Shown here piece after piece: positions 27,383-36,957 of a stretch of DNA of 64,000 nucleotides (position 1 is the first letter of the stretch; every line of letters starts with the position of its first letter). The translations under genes and the position numbers were made by a program. Location of the stretch: NCBI RefSeq assembly GCF_009758205.1, contig NZ_WRXN01000006.1, positions 310,001 through 374,000 of the forward strand, read 5' to 3'. This DNA comes from Chitinophaga tropicalis. Its GTDB lineage: Bacteria > Bacteroidota > Bacteroidia > Chitinophagales > Chitinophagaceae. The notes under the pieces were generated by a model. The model was not told the origin of the DNA, did not search any database, and saw only the letters and a list, made by a program, of their open reading frames with translations.

Positions 27383-28348
27383 ATGCCTGATGAATATATC
27401 CGGTCACTGGCCAGAAAATGGCAGGAAGGAACCGCTACGGAAGAGGAAATAAAGCTCCTGCTGCAGTGGTATGGAAAGGAAGAGGAAGACGGTGAAGATG
27501 TAGTGGAAGATACTGAAGCAAAGAACAGGATACGGACAAATATCTGGAAGATAATACAGGTACGCCGGAGCAGGAAAATAGTGTACCTGCGTATGGCAGC
27601 AGCAGCTGCCGCTGCTGTATTGTTTGTGACAGGTGGTATTTCATATATGTACCGGTCTGAAACAATAGCCCGCCCAGAGAAACAGCAGGTGGAAATATAT
27701 GTGCCGAAAACACAGCGCAATAAGATACAGCTGCCGGATGGGTCAGTAGTATGGCTGAATGCCGATAGCCATTTGCAGTACAGGATAAATAAACGGGAGC
27801 GGGAAGTAGTACTGGAAGGAGAAGGGTTCTTTGATGTAGTACAGAAGGCAGATAGTCCCTTTATTGTGAAAGCAGGCAGGTATGTCACTACTGTACTTGG
27901 CACTTCATTTAATATAAAGGCATATAAAGGAGAAGCTACTGTGGCAATTACTGTGGCATCAGGGAAGATACAGGTGCAGGATGAACATAAAAGGAAAACA
28001 GTGCTTACTTCCAACAGGCAGATCACCCTGGCAGAACAGCCGGTCAATGATGAGGTAGTAGTGGAAAGAACTGTGAAAGCAACAGCATATAATGCCTGGA
28101 TAGAGGGGACATTTGAAACCAACAACGGATCATTTGAAGAAATTGCCAACACGCTGGGCAGACGCTATAACGTAACGTTCTATTTTGAACAGGAATCTCT
28201 GAAGAAATGTACGTTCATGGCCAGCTTTGACAGTACGGCCACATTACCCAGGATACTGGGCCTGTTATGCCGGATCAACAATTCCACGTACCGTATCAGC
28301 GAAGATAACAAGGAAGTATACATATCCGGCGAAGGGTGCCACGAGTGA
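27383..28348 (+). CDS. FecR-family anti-sigma factor
   Basis: A 321-residue inner-membrane regulator. Cytosolic residues 1-65 (PDEYIRSLARKWQEGTATEEEIKLLLQWY) bind the ECF sigma, about 70-92 is the single transmembrane helix (AAAAAAVLFVTGGISYMY), and about 110-215 is the periplasmic FecR domain with IQLPDGSVVWLNADSHLQY and VVLEGEGFFDVV. The C-terminal DUF4974 domain (FETNNGSFEEIANTLGRRYNVTFYFE) contacts the STN domain of the receptor. The ATG at 27383 is preferred over a TTG two codons earlier. It links the sigma factor to the SusC gene 206 bases downstream; that gap holds nothing recognisable. Confidence 0.9.
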   Translation: MPDEYIRSLARKWQEGTATEEEIKLLLQWYGKEEEDGEDVVEDTEAKNRIRTNIWKIIQVRRSRKIVYLRMAAAAAAAVLFVTGGISYMYRSETIARPEKQQVEIYVPKTQRNKIQLPDGSVVWLNADSHLQYRINKREREVVLEGEGFFDVVQKADSPFIVKAGRYVTTVLGTSFNIKAYKGEATVAITVASGKIQVQDEHKRKTVLTSNRQITLAEQPVNDEVVVERTVKATAYNAWIEGTFETNNGSFEEIANTLGRRYNVTFYFEQESLKKCTFMASFDSTATLPRILGLLCRINNSTYRISEDNKEVYISGEGCHE

Positions 28349-28554
28349 TATAGAACAGCATTTTATTACCAAACAATGATAATCCCGTTATGGAAAGAAC
28401 AACCAATTCTTTTAGTAATTCTACCTGAGTATTTTTCTCCATTTACTGGAAAAAAATAACATAGCGCTGCCTGCATCAGAGTCTGCAAACCTTACATGCA
28501 AACAAGCGCTACGGCCCTGTATTCTATTACATCATACAAAAAGCAATTAAAGAT

Positions 28555-31500
28555 ATGAAATACTACGGTATTTTGGCGGGGAAGCCTGTTCCCATACTTT
28601 TCCATTTACATTACTTAGATCTGCTGTTTAAGATAATGCGTATTGTGATGATTACATTAACGGTGTTATGTACAACCTCGTTGTTGCTCATAGCCCGTCA
28701 TTCAAAAGGGCAGGACCTGAATACGGTCAGGCTGGAGCTGAGTATCAAAGAAGGCTCGCTGAATAAGGCCTTGAAACGCATAGAAAACAGAACGCCTTTC
28801 CTCTTTGTTATTGACGGCACAGTAGCCGGCAGTGTGGAAATAAAGCCGGTAGAAGAAAAGGAACGTTCCCTGAAAGAATTGCTGGATGTACTGCTGGCGC
28901 CACATGGTCTTCAGTATATACAGGACGGAAAATACATTGTAATAAAGAAGAAAGCTGAAGCTCCGCAGAAAGTGATTTCCGGTATCGTCACTGACGAAAA
29001 AGGCGCTCCCCTGCCAGGAGTAAGCATAGTAGTGAAATCCACCCGGGCAGGCACCATCACCAATGAAAAAGGTGTTTTCTCATTAGATGCACATAGTGAT
29101 AGCGATACGCTTGTAGTGAGCTATATAGGTTACCGCACGCAGGAAGTTGCCGTAAAGGGCCGCAGTCAGCTGAACATCCAGCTGGCATTGAGCGATAACT
29201 CCCTCGCAGATGTAGTAGTGATAGGCTATGGCAGTCAGCGTAAAGGAGACCTTACCAGCTCTGTAGCCACCGTTAAATCAGAAAATTTTGTAAAAGGTAA
29301 TGTGCTGGACGCAGGCCAGCTGTTGCAGGGGAAAGTAGCAGGGCTCTCCATTTCCTCACCCAGTGGCGACCCTACCAGCGGTTCCCAGATCCTGCTGAGA
29401 GGTAATACTACCCTGCTGGGTGCTAACGCCGACCCACTGGTGCTGATAGACGGGATTCCCGGCGATCTGAAGACCGTAGCCCCGGAAGATATCGAATCAA
29501 TGGATGTGCTGAAAGACGGCTCTGCCGCAGCTATCTATGGTACCCGCGGTACAAATGGCGTGATCATCATCACCACCAGGAGAGCCAGTGGTACTTTCAG
29601 CAACGCTGTAGATTACAGCGGTTATGTCAGCACACAGACCATTGCCCGCAAGCCGGAAATGCTCACTGCAGCAGATTACCGTAAGCAGATTGCCGACGGT
29701 ACCCGGGACGCTTCCTGGGACCTGGGCAGCAACACTGACTGGCTGAAAGAGATGACCCAGACGCCCATTACCCATGTGCATAACCTCACCTTCAGAGGTG
29801 GTAACAGTAAGACCAACTACCTGGCCAATGTTAACTACCGCTCACTGGAAGGTATCTTCAAAAAATCAGATAACAGGACCTTCACCGGCAGGGTAGATAT
29901 CAACCACAGCATGCTGGACGATAAACTGCGCATCAATCTTGGTATCCTGAACTCGCATAATAAATATACCACTACGGGAGATGGCCTCAGCTTCAACGGT
30001 TATACCTACAGGCAGGCGCTCATCCGTAACCCTACATCACCTGTGTACGATTCTGCCGGCAACTGGTTTGAACAGACCGGGTTATTCAACTACGAGAATC
30101 CTTTATCAAGATTGTTTGAAAGCGATGGTCTGAATACCAGGCAGAACTCCCGTATGAACGGTACTATTACCTTGCTGCCTGTAAACGGCCTGAAACTCTC
30201 TGCGCTCTTTTCCTACTCCAGATATAACGAGGAAAGAGGCTATTCAGAAAGCAAAAAACATATCTCCAACCTGCGTGACGGCAGAAATGGATATGCTTCT
30301 GTAGGAACAGAACAGGCAATTGACCGCCTCATGGAGCTGACTGCACAGTACAATGTCAATGCCGGTAAACACAGGATCACTGTACTGGGCGGATATAGCT
30401 ACCAGGAAAGAGAGTACCGTGAAGCATGGATGCAGAACTGGGATTTCCCTACAGACCGCTTCACCTATAATAACATCGGCATAGGACAGGCCCTTAAAGA
30501 AGGACTGGCGCCTGAATTCAGCACCAAGACAGAAACTAACCTGATCGGCTTCTTTGGAAGGGCTACCTATAGTTATGATGACCGCTACCTGTTGCTGGCA
30601 AGCTTACGTCATGAAGCCGCCAGCCAGCTGTATGGCACGAAACAACCCTGGGGTAACTTCCCCGCTATATCAGCAGGATGGCGTATCAGCAATGAAGCCT
30701 TCATGAAAAAGCAGACATTGTTCGATGATCTGAAATTACGTGTGGGCTACGGCGTTACAGGCACCCAGCCTACGGATCTTTTCCTTGGAGTAACCATCCT
30801 CAGCTACGGCAGTTATGTATATTCCAATGGTGTATGGATCCAGACACTGGGCCCTTCCCAGAACCCGAATGCAGATCTGCGCTGGGAAGAGAAACATGAA
30901 ACCAATGCAGGCCTGGACTTCTCCATGCGCGGTGGCCGTATCAGCGGTAGCGTGGATTATTACATCCGCCGGATCAATGGTTTGCTGTATGACTACCAGG
31001 TGCCTTCTCCGCCAAACCTCTATTCCTCTACCAGGGCTAACGTAGGTAAGATGGAGAACAAAGGCCTGGAAGTGATCGTGAACTTTATTCCTGTAAAGAC
31101 AGATGATTTTGAGTGGAGCTCCAGCGTGAACTTCTCTACCAACTCCAATAAGCTGGTAAGTCTCTCCAACAATATCTATAAAACGACCAACAACTATTTT
31201 ACTACCGGTAGCACCGGAGAACCTATTCAGACATTCACCAACATTGTGAGGATAGGTGATAAGATAGGCGACTTTTACGGCTTTAAAGTATTGGATATCT
31301 CTGCAGATGGTAAATGGATCTACGAAGGCAGGGATGGTAAACCGGTGAGCTATGACGACTATCAGCACGCTTTCGAAGACAAGAGAGTACTGGGCAACGG
31401 TCTGCCGAAATACTACGCAGGATGGAACAACAACCTGCGTTACAAACAGTTTGACCTGGCTGTCACGATGCGTGGTGCTTTCAAATACCAGATCCTGAAC

Positions 31501-31869
31501 TACCAGCGTATGTACCTGGAAAATACGGGTCTGCAGCAATATAACAGGCTGAAATCAGCATACGATAAAGTGTTTGGCAAGGCTGTGCTGAGTAAGGACA
31601 TGCCGCTGGAATTTAACAGCTATTATGTGGAGAACGGCGATTTCTGGAAAGTAGATAACATCACATTGGGATATACTTTTAAGAATATCAGGAACAGGTA
31701 TATACATGGTGCCCGTGTATATGCTTCCACACTCAACACATTCGTTATAACCGGTTATAAGGGAATTGATCCGGAGGTGAACAGGGTAGGGCTGGCTCCC
31801 GGCAATGACGACAGGGATAAATATCCTTCTGCCAGAACATTTACTATTGGTGTAAACATGAACTTCTAA
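28555..31869 (+). CDS. SusC/RagA-family TonB-linked receptor with STN signalling domain
   Basis: A 1104-residue outer-membrane receptor. After a long N-terminal export region (hydrophobic core near residues 30-47) comes an STN domain at about 58-130 (ELSIKEGSLNKALKRIENRTPFLFVIDGTV), which relays substrate sensing to FecR. Then follow the carboxypeptidase-like domain (about 140-215), the linker with DVVVIGYGSQRKGDLTSSVATV, the plug (ADPLVLIDGIPGDL, YGTRGTNGVIIITTRR) and the barrel. The STN domain and the upstream sigma/FecR genes fit a trans-envelope switch for this locus. SusD follows after 9 bases. Confidence 0.92.
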   Translation: MKYYGILAGKPVPILFHLHYLDLLFKIMRIVMITLTVLCTTSLLLIARHSKGQDLNTVRLELSIKEGSLNKALKRIENRTPFLFVIDGTVAGSVEIKPVEEKERSLKELLDVLLAPHGLQYIQDGKYIVIKKKAEAPQKVISGIVTDEKGAPLPGVSIVVKSTRAGTITNEKGVFSLDAHSDSDTLVVSYIGYRTQEVAVKGRSQLNIQLALSDNSLADVVVIGYGSQRKGDLTSSVATVKSENFVKGNVLDAGQLLQGKVAGLSISSPSGDPTSGSQILLRGNTTLLGANADPLVLIDGIPGDLKTVAPEDIESMDVLKDGSAAAIYGTRGTNGVIIITTRRASGTFSNAVDYSGYVSTQTIARKPEMLTAADYRKQIADGTRDASWDLGSNTDWLKEMTQTPITHVHNLTFRGGNSKTNYLANVNYRSLEGIFKKSDNRTFTGRVDINHSMLDDKLRINLGILNSHNKYTTTGDGLSFNGYTYRQALIRNPTSPVYDSAGNWFEQTGLFNYENPLSRLFESDGLNTRQNSRMNGTITLLPVNGLKLSALFSYSRYNEERGYSESKKHISNLRDGRNGYASVGTEQAIDRLMELTAQYNVNAGKHRITVLGGYSYQEREYREAWMQNWDFPTDRFTYNNIGIGQALKEGLAPEFSTKTETNLIGFFGRATYSYDDRYLLLASLRHEAASQLYGTKQPWGNFPAISAGWRISNEAFMKKQTLFDDLKLRVGYGVTGTQPTDLFLGVTILSYGSYVYSNGVWIQTLGPSQNPNADLRWEEKHETNAGLDFSMRGGRISGSVDYYIRRINGLLYDYQVPSPPNLYSSTRANVGKMENKGLEVIVNFIPVKTDDFEWSSSVNFSTNSNKLVSLSNNIYKTTNNYFTTGSTGEPIQTFTNIVRIGDKIGDFYGFKVLDISADGKWIYEGRDGKPVSYDDYQHAFEDKRVLGNGLPKYYAGWNNNLRYKQFDLAVTMRGAFKYQILNYQRMYLENTGLQQYNRLKSAYDKVFGKAVLSKDMPLEFNSYYVENGDFWKVDNITLGYTFKNIRNRYIHGARVYASTLNTFVITGYKGIDPEVNRVGLAPGNDDRDKYPSARTFTIGVNMNF

Positions 31870-31878
31870 TCTACCGTT

Positions 31879-33480
31879 ATGAAAAAAATATTAGTGTTAC
31901 TGTTGCTGTTATCAGCCTGTACAAAACTTAAGGATACAAGTTATGACGAGATACTCGGTGATCAGTTTGTGCCTACGGAACAGGACCTGGATGCATTGGT
32001 AGGTGCAGCTTACGTGAACTGGAGAATAGTACTGAACGATTGGGATGGCTATTTCCGTGCACAGGAAGCATCTACAGATGAAGTAGTGATCCCCGCACGC
32101 CCTAACGGCTGGGTAGATGGAGGTATATACCGCCGCCTGCATGAACATAAATGGACGGCGGATGATGGCACCATTGTGAATACATGGGCACGCACTTATG
32201 CCGGCATCACCAACTGTAACCGGGTGATCTACCAGATAGAATCCGGCACTGTACCTGTTACCAGCGGTAAAGAAGCTATACTGGCAGAGCTGCGTGTACT
32301 GAGAGCGTCTTATTATTATGTGCTGTGCGATATGTATGGCAATGTGCCTATCGTTACTGACTTTAAGGTGCCGGATGGTTACCTGCCGGAGCAGAACACA
32401 CGTAAACAGGTATACGATTTTATTGTAAAAGAGATTAAAGACAACCTGCCTTTGCTGAGCGCCAAAAACGATAAGAGCACTTATGGCAAATTCAACCAGT
32501 GGGCTGCACATGCGCTGCTGGCTAAAATGTACCTGAATGCAGAGGTATATAGCGGTACTTCCGCCTGGACAGAGTGCATTGCCGAATGTGACGCTATCAT
32601 CAATTCCGGCGCCGGTTTTATACTGGAGCCTACCCAGCGTAATGTGTTTGTAACAGATAATGAGAATTCCAAAGAGATCATCTTTGCGTTGCCTTTTGAT
32701 GAAACCTATGTAACAAACTGGAACGCATTTGATATTCACATGGAAACATTGCAGCCTGCCAGCCAGGCTACATATAACCTGAAGTCTACTCCCTGGGGCG
32801 GCATCTGTGCCATCCCTCAGTTCATCAGTACTTTTGATACGCAGGATGACCGTTACCGGGACAACTGGATAAAAGGACAGCAGTACAGCGCTGCCGGCGA
32901 ACCGCTGGCATGTACAATGGGTGCATACACTGATAAACCACTGGCGTTTATCAACGAAGTACCGGGCATTGATCAGTCCGAAGAGATACATGGTTTCCGC
33001 CTGGGAAAATTTGAGATCAAGCAGCGGGCATCTGTACAGTTAAGCAATGACTGGCCTTTGTTCCGTTATGCAGATGTCCTGATGATGAAGGCAGAATGCC
33101 TGTTAAGGAACGGAGACGCTGATGCCGCGGCAGTGGAAGTAACCAAAGTAAGGGCCCGCAGTTTCTCTCAGAATCCTGCTAAGGCAACTGTAACAGGTGC
33201 AGATCTGCTGAAAGGAAGCGTGTATGATTATGGCCTTAGAAATCACCTCGCCACAACAAATGAAGGAGGCGCTGACATCCCGTATGGACGTTTCCTGGAT
33301 GAGCTGGGATGGGAATTTAACCAGGAAGGGAGGCGCCGCCAGGACCTGATCAGGTTTAAGGTATTTACAAAGAAATCGTGGTTCTCACATACACCTAATG
33401 GCGATTACAGGAATTTATACCCTATTCCCCGGGTAGAGCGGAATAAGAACCCTAATCTTCAGCAGAATGATGGATATTAG
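31879..33480 (+). CDS. SusD/RagB-family outer membrane lipoprotein
   Basis: A 533-residue surface lipoprotein partner of the preceding SusC. The signal peptide is very short (MKKILVLLLLLSAC, lipidated Cys14). SusD landmarks: TEQDLDALVGAAYVNWR, ELRVLRASYYYVLCDMYGNVPIVTDF, WAAHALLAKMYLNAEVY, FRYADVLMMKAECLLRNGDADAA, and the ending LDELGWEFNQEGRRRQDLIRF with YPIPRVERNKNPNLQQN. Its ligand is probably an arabinose-containing glycan, judging from the GH127 gene after it. Confidence 0.92.
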   Translation: MKKILVLLLLLSACTKLKDTSYDEILGDQFVPTEQDLDALVGAAYVNWRIVLNDWDGYFRAQEASTDEVVIPARPNGWVDGGIYRRLHEHKWTADDGTIVNTWARTYAGITNCNRVIYQIESGTVPVTSGKEAILAELRVLRASYYYVLCDMYGNVPIVTDFKVPDGYLPEQNTRKQVYDFIVKEIKDNLPLLSAKNDKSTYGKFNQWAAHALLAKMYLNAEVYSGTSAWTECIAECDAIINSGAGFILEPTQRNVFVTDNENSKEIIFALPFDETYVTNWNAFDIHMETLQPASQATYNLKSTPWGGICAIPQFISTFDTQDDRYRDNWIKGQQYSAAGEPLACTMGAYTDKPLAFINEVPGIDQSEEIHGFRLGKFEIKQRASVQLSNDWPLFRYADVLMMKAECLLRNGDADAAAVEVTKVRARSFSQNPAKATVTGADLLKGSVYDYGLRNHLATTNEGGADIPYGRFLDELGWEFNQEGRRRQDLIRFKVFTKKSWFSHTPNGDYRNLYPIPRVERNKNPNLQQNDGY

Positions 33481-33491
33481 ATAGTGTTTTG

Positions 33492-33517
33492 GCCTGGCGG
33501 CCGGAGGGCGGCCAGGC
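33492..33517 (+). other. GC-rich hairpin between susD and GH127 gene
   Basis: GCCTGGC (33492-33498) pairs with GCCAGGC (33511-33517), with an inner GGCC/GGCC that may extend the stem. There is no T-tract, so it is more likely an mRNA processing or stability element than a terminator. It follows the susD stop by 12 bases. Confidence 0.4.
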
Positions 33518-33539
33518 TGATTATAAAAAGATAAAAGAA

Positions 33540-35540
33540 ATGAAGAAGAGCTTGTTATCTCTGGTATTGTTCTATGCAATACCCATGTATGCCCAGCAGG
33601 CAGATTACCCTGTACGGCCGGTAGATTTTACAGCGGTAAAGCTGGCAGACCATTTCTGGCTGCCCCGCATACAGGTGAATCATACTGTCACCATACCTGC
33701 CTCCTTTGCCCGTTGTGAAAGCACTGGCAGGGTGAAGAATTTTGACATGGCGGCAGCTAAGGAAGGAAAGTTCTGTACAACATTCCCCTTTGATGATACG
33801 GACATTTACAAGACCATAGAAGGTGCTTCCTATTCTATGGCCGTAACGCCAGATAAAAAGCTGGACAAATACGTGGATTCACTGATCACAATAGTGGGTA
33901 AGGCACAGGAACCGGATGGCTATCTTTATACAGCAAGAACAATAGATCCTGCCCACCCGCATGCCTGGTCAGGACCGGAACGCTGGGTGAAAGAGCATGA
34001 CGGCAGCCATGAACTATATAATTCCGGGCACATGTTTGAAGCTGCCAGCGCTCACTTCCTGGCTACAGGTAAAAGGAATTTTCTGGATATAGCGCTGAAG
34101 AACGCTGACCTGCTGGTAGCTACCTTTGGCCCTGGTAAGATGGGCGTGGCGCCAGGACATGAAGTAGTGGAAATGGGACTGGTCCGCTTATACCGCATCA
34201 CCGGAAAAAAAGAATACCTCTCTCTTGCACGGTTCTTCATTGATGAAAGAGGAAAGCGTAAGTATAGTGCTAAAAGTAAAAGTCCGTGGGAGAATGGTAA
34301 GTACTGGCAGGACCAGGTGCCTGTAGTACAGGCAAGTGAGGCTGTAGGGCATGCAGTACGCGCTATGTATCTCTATGCTGCAATGGCAGATATAGCTGCA
34401 CTTGATGGGGATACCGCCTATCTGCATGCAATAGACAGGATATGGGATAATATGACAGGCAAAAAGATCTATGTACAGGGGGGGATAGGCGCTATTCCTG
34501 ATGGGGAAAGGTTTGGTGAGAACTACGAACTGCCCAATGCAACGGCTTATAATGAGACCTGCGCCGCTATCGGTAATGCTTTCTGGAACCAGCGTATGTT
34601 CCAGCTGCATGGCGATGCAAAGTATGTGGATATGCTGGAGAAGATACTCTACAATGGCCTGATAAGCGGTGTGGGACTGGACGGTAAGTCTTTCTTCTAT
34701 ACAAATGCCATGCAGGTAAGGAAAGGATGTACGCATCACAGCCTGGAAGCTGCACGCTCCGGCTGGTTTGAATGTTCCTGCTGTCCTACCAATATGGCGA
34801 GATTCCTTCCTTCTTTACCGGGATATATGTATGCACAGAAAGGGAAGTCCGTATATGTGAACCTGTTTATCAGCAGTACAGCTTCTTTGCAGGTAGAGAA
34901 ACAGAAAGTGCAGATAGTTCAGTCAAATAATTATCCCTGGAACGGAGATCTGTCATTTGCTATTCAGCCGGAGAAAACGGCAGATTTTGAATTAAGGATC
35001 AGGATCCCGGGATGGGCGCAGGGTAAGGCCATACCGGGTCGCTTATATGCCTTCAGGGACAGTGTTGCATCTCCGGTAGTGATCAAAGTAAATGGTACTC
35101 CCGTGCAGTATGTAACAGAGCAGGGATATGCCGTGATCAAAAGAACATGGAAGAAGAAAGATGTAGTGGAAGTACAGCTGCCTATGCAGGTGAAGGAAGT
35201 TATAGCAGATAACAGGCTGACAGATGATATTGGCAGAATAGCTATACAGCGTGGGCCATTGATCTATTGCGCAGAATGGAAGGATAATGAAGGTCGTACC
35301 AGCAACCTGTTCCTGCCGGCAGGATTTAAACCGGAAATGAAACCGGAGCTGCTGAATGGTGTGATGGTGCTGAAAGGTACAGGGAAGAGAGTAGATGTGA
35401 ATGAGCAACAACAGGAAATAAGAACAACTGCTGCAGAAGTGACATTGATCCCTTATTATGCCTGGGCCAACAGGGGAGAAGGGGAGATGAATGTGTGGTT
35501 TCCACAGCAGGTAAAGGATATAGATCTTTTAACTAAATAA
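33540..35540 (+). CDS. Glycoside hydrolase family 127 (beta-L-arabinofuranosidase-like, DUF1680)
   Basis: A 666-residue exported enzyme of the GH127/DUF1680 family, which removes terminal beta-L-arabinofuranose from plant glycoproteins and pectin side chains. The signal peptide is residues 1-19 (ending MYAQQ). The zinc and catalytic site seen in the Bifidobacterium enzyme HypBA1 is present: Glu339-x-Cys341 (NETCAAIGN) and the Cys414-Cys415 pair (CSCCPTN), one of which is the thiolate nucleophile in the family. EPDGYLYT and GIGAIPDGERFGENYELPN support the call. The ATG at 33540 gives a proper signal peptide; an upstream frame to 33489 runs through a hairpin. Last gene of the sigma-SusCD locus. 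Confidence 0.88.
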   Translation: MKKSLLSLVLFYAIPMYAQQADYPVRPVDFTAVKLADHFWLPRIQVNHTVTIPASFARCESTGRVKNFDMAAAKEGKFCTTFPFDDTDIYKTIEGASYSMAVTPDKKLDKYVDSLITIVGKAQEPDGYLYTARTIDPAHPHAWSGPERWVKEHDGSHELYNSGHMFEAASAHFLATGKRNFLDIALKNADLLVATFGPGKMGVAPGHEVVEMGLVRLYRITGKKEYLSLARFFIDERGKRKYSAKSKSPWENGKYWQDQVPVVQASEAVGHAVRAMYLYAAMADIAALDGDTAYLHAIDRIWDNMTGKKIYVQGGIGAIPDGERFGENYELPNATAYNETCAAIGNAFWNQRMFQLHGDAKYVDMLEKILYNGLISGVGLDGKSFFYTNAMQVRKGCTHHSLEAARSGWFECSCCPTNMARFLPSLPGYMYAQKGKSVYVNLFISSTASLQVEKQKVQIVQSNNYPWNGDLSFAIQPEKTADFELRIRIPGWAQGKAIPGRLYAFRDSVASPVVIKVNGTPVQYVTEQGYAVIKRTWKKKDVVEVQLPMQVKEVIADNRLTDDIGRIAIQRGPLIYCAEWKDNEGRTSNLFLPAGFKPEMKPELLNGVMVLKGTGKRVDVNEQQQEIRTTAAEVTLIPYYAWANRGEGEMNVWFPQQVKDIDLLTK

Positions 35541-35574
35541 AAGAGATTCATTAAGCCGTGTGCAGAAACACAAA

Positions 35575-35692
35575 CTAAAACTCAGTTTCTGGCCGTGCGC
35601 AGCACAGAAAAAACTTCGAACTACGCTTGGAAAAGCAAACTGCATACAGCCTAAGCTAAAATTAAGTTTCTGCCGTGCGCAGCACAAAAAAA
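35575..35692. repeat. Imperfect direct repeat of about 38 bp
   Basis: Two copies at 35575-35613 and 35656-35692 share CTAAAA..AGTTTCTG..CCGTGCGCAGCACA followed by an A-run, with few differences. Each carries a small GTGC-GCA-GCAC hairpin. They lie between the GH127 stop and the next terminator and match no coding feature. They may be a degraded repeat element. Confidence 0.5.
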
Positions 35693-35708
35693 GCTGCGCA
35701 GCGCCCCC

Positions 35709-35751
35709 CACAAAAAAACGCTTTCACCTGCGGTGAAAGCGTTTTTTTGTG
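35709..35751. terminator. Strong bidirectional terminator
   Basis: A 20-bp perfect stem (35709-35728 with 35732-35751) flanked by seven A and seven T closes both the GH127 operon and pyrD. Its ACGCTTTCAC arm also occurs in the terminator at 10299-10340. Confidence 0.85.
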
Positions 35752-35773
35752 CTACGCTATAAACAACTAAAAT

Positions 35774-36793
35774 TTATTTCAACCCCTTACATATCTTTTT
35801 AACTATAGTAGGCCCTTCATAAATAAACCCTGTATATATCTGTACCAGTGAAGCCCCTGCATCCAGTTTCTCCTGCGCATCTTCAGCAGTAAAGATCCCA
35901 CCAACAGCTATAATAGGAATACTCCCCCCACTGCTTTTATGAATATAACGTATCACTTCAGTAGCCCTTTCTCTCACCGGCAACCCACTTAACCCCCCCG
36001 CGCCAATAGCAGCTATTTCACTGTCAGGCGTTGCAAGATTCTCCCTGCTGATAGTAGTATTGGTAGCAACCAGTCCTGCCAGTTTCGTTTCCCTTACAAT
36101 TTCAATAATATCATCCAGCTGACTGTCTGTCAGATCCGGCGCTATTTTCAACAGTATAGGCTTGGATTTGATTTTCAGGTTATTCAGCGTTTGCAGATGA
36201 TGGAGCAATTGTTTCAGCGGCTCTTTCTCCTGCAAGGCACGCAGATTCGGAGTATTGGGAGAGCTGACATTCACTACAAAGTAATCTACAACATCAAAAA
36301 GCGCATGAAAGCACTTCTCATAGTCACTGATAGCATCTTCATTAGGTGTGATCTTGTTTTTACCAATGTTACCACCAATAATAATATCTGAAGAGCGTTT
36401 ATGCAGCCTTTTGGCAGCAGCTACAGCACCTCCGTTGTTAAAACCCATACGGTTTATCAGTGCCTTATCAGCAGGCAGTCGGAAAAGGCGGGGCTGATCA
36501 TTGCCCGGCTGAGCCACAGGCGTGACAGTACCTATTTCCACAAATCCAAACCCCAGGCAAGCCAGGGCATCGGTATACCTGGCGTCTTTGTCAAATCCTG
36601 CGGCAAGACCTACGGGATTTTTGAAGGTTAATCCCCATAATTGTCTTTCCAACCCGGTTGCCGGCTGACAAAAAGAACGGATCAGTTTTTTCCCCAACGG
36701 GAGGCCATGCAATATCTGCAGGCCCTTCATTACCTGGTGGTGAATGGTTTCCGGCTCAAAGCGGAATAATATTTTCTTGATAAGATTGTACAT
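35774..36793 (-). CDS. pyrD: Dihydroorotate dehydrogenase (quinone), class 2
   Basis: A 339-residue membrane-associated flavoenzyme that oxidises dihydroorotate to orotate in pyrimidine synthesis, passing electrons to quinone. Class 2 features: the N-terminal amphipathic helix pair ([25 protein letters not shown]), FMN-binding [22 protein letters not shown], and [10 protein letters not shown], where the Ser serves as catalytic base. The C-terminal [37 protein letters not shown] binds FMN phosphate. The start is placed at MYNLIKK; a 12-residue upstream extension is not family-like. Monocistronic and divergent from a TonB receptor. Confidence 0.94.
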   Translation of the reverse strand: MYNLIKKILFRFEPETIHHQVMKGLQILHGLPLGKKLIRSFCQPATGLERQLWGLTFKNPVGLAAGFDKDARYTDALACLGFGFVEIGTVTPVAQPGNDQPRLFRLPADKALINRMGFNNGGAVAAAKRLHKRSSDIIIGGNIGKNKITPNEDAISDYEKCFHALFDVVDYFVVNVSSPNTPNLRALQEKEPLKQLLHHLQTLNNLKIKSKPILLKIAPDLTDSQLDDIIEIVRETKLAGLVATNTTISRENLATPDSEIAAIGAGGLSGLPVRERATEVIRYIHKSSGGSIPIIAVGGIFTAEDAQEKLDAGASLVQIYTGFIYEGPTIVKKICKGLK

Positions 36794-36957
36794 GCGGGCA
36801 CAAAGATAATAATTAGTCAACAGTGGCAAGATGATTTAGATTACCCACACTACTAAGTATATCCTGTTTAATATTATATATTTACGCCCTGAATAATACC
36901 CAATATTTCGCCTGACCGGCAATTTTGTATTGAAAGCATGATAATTTATAAAACAAT

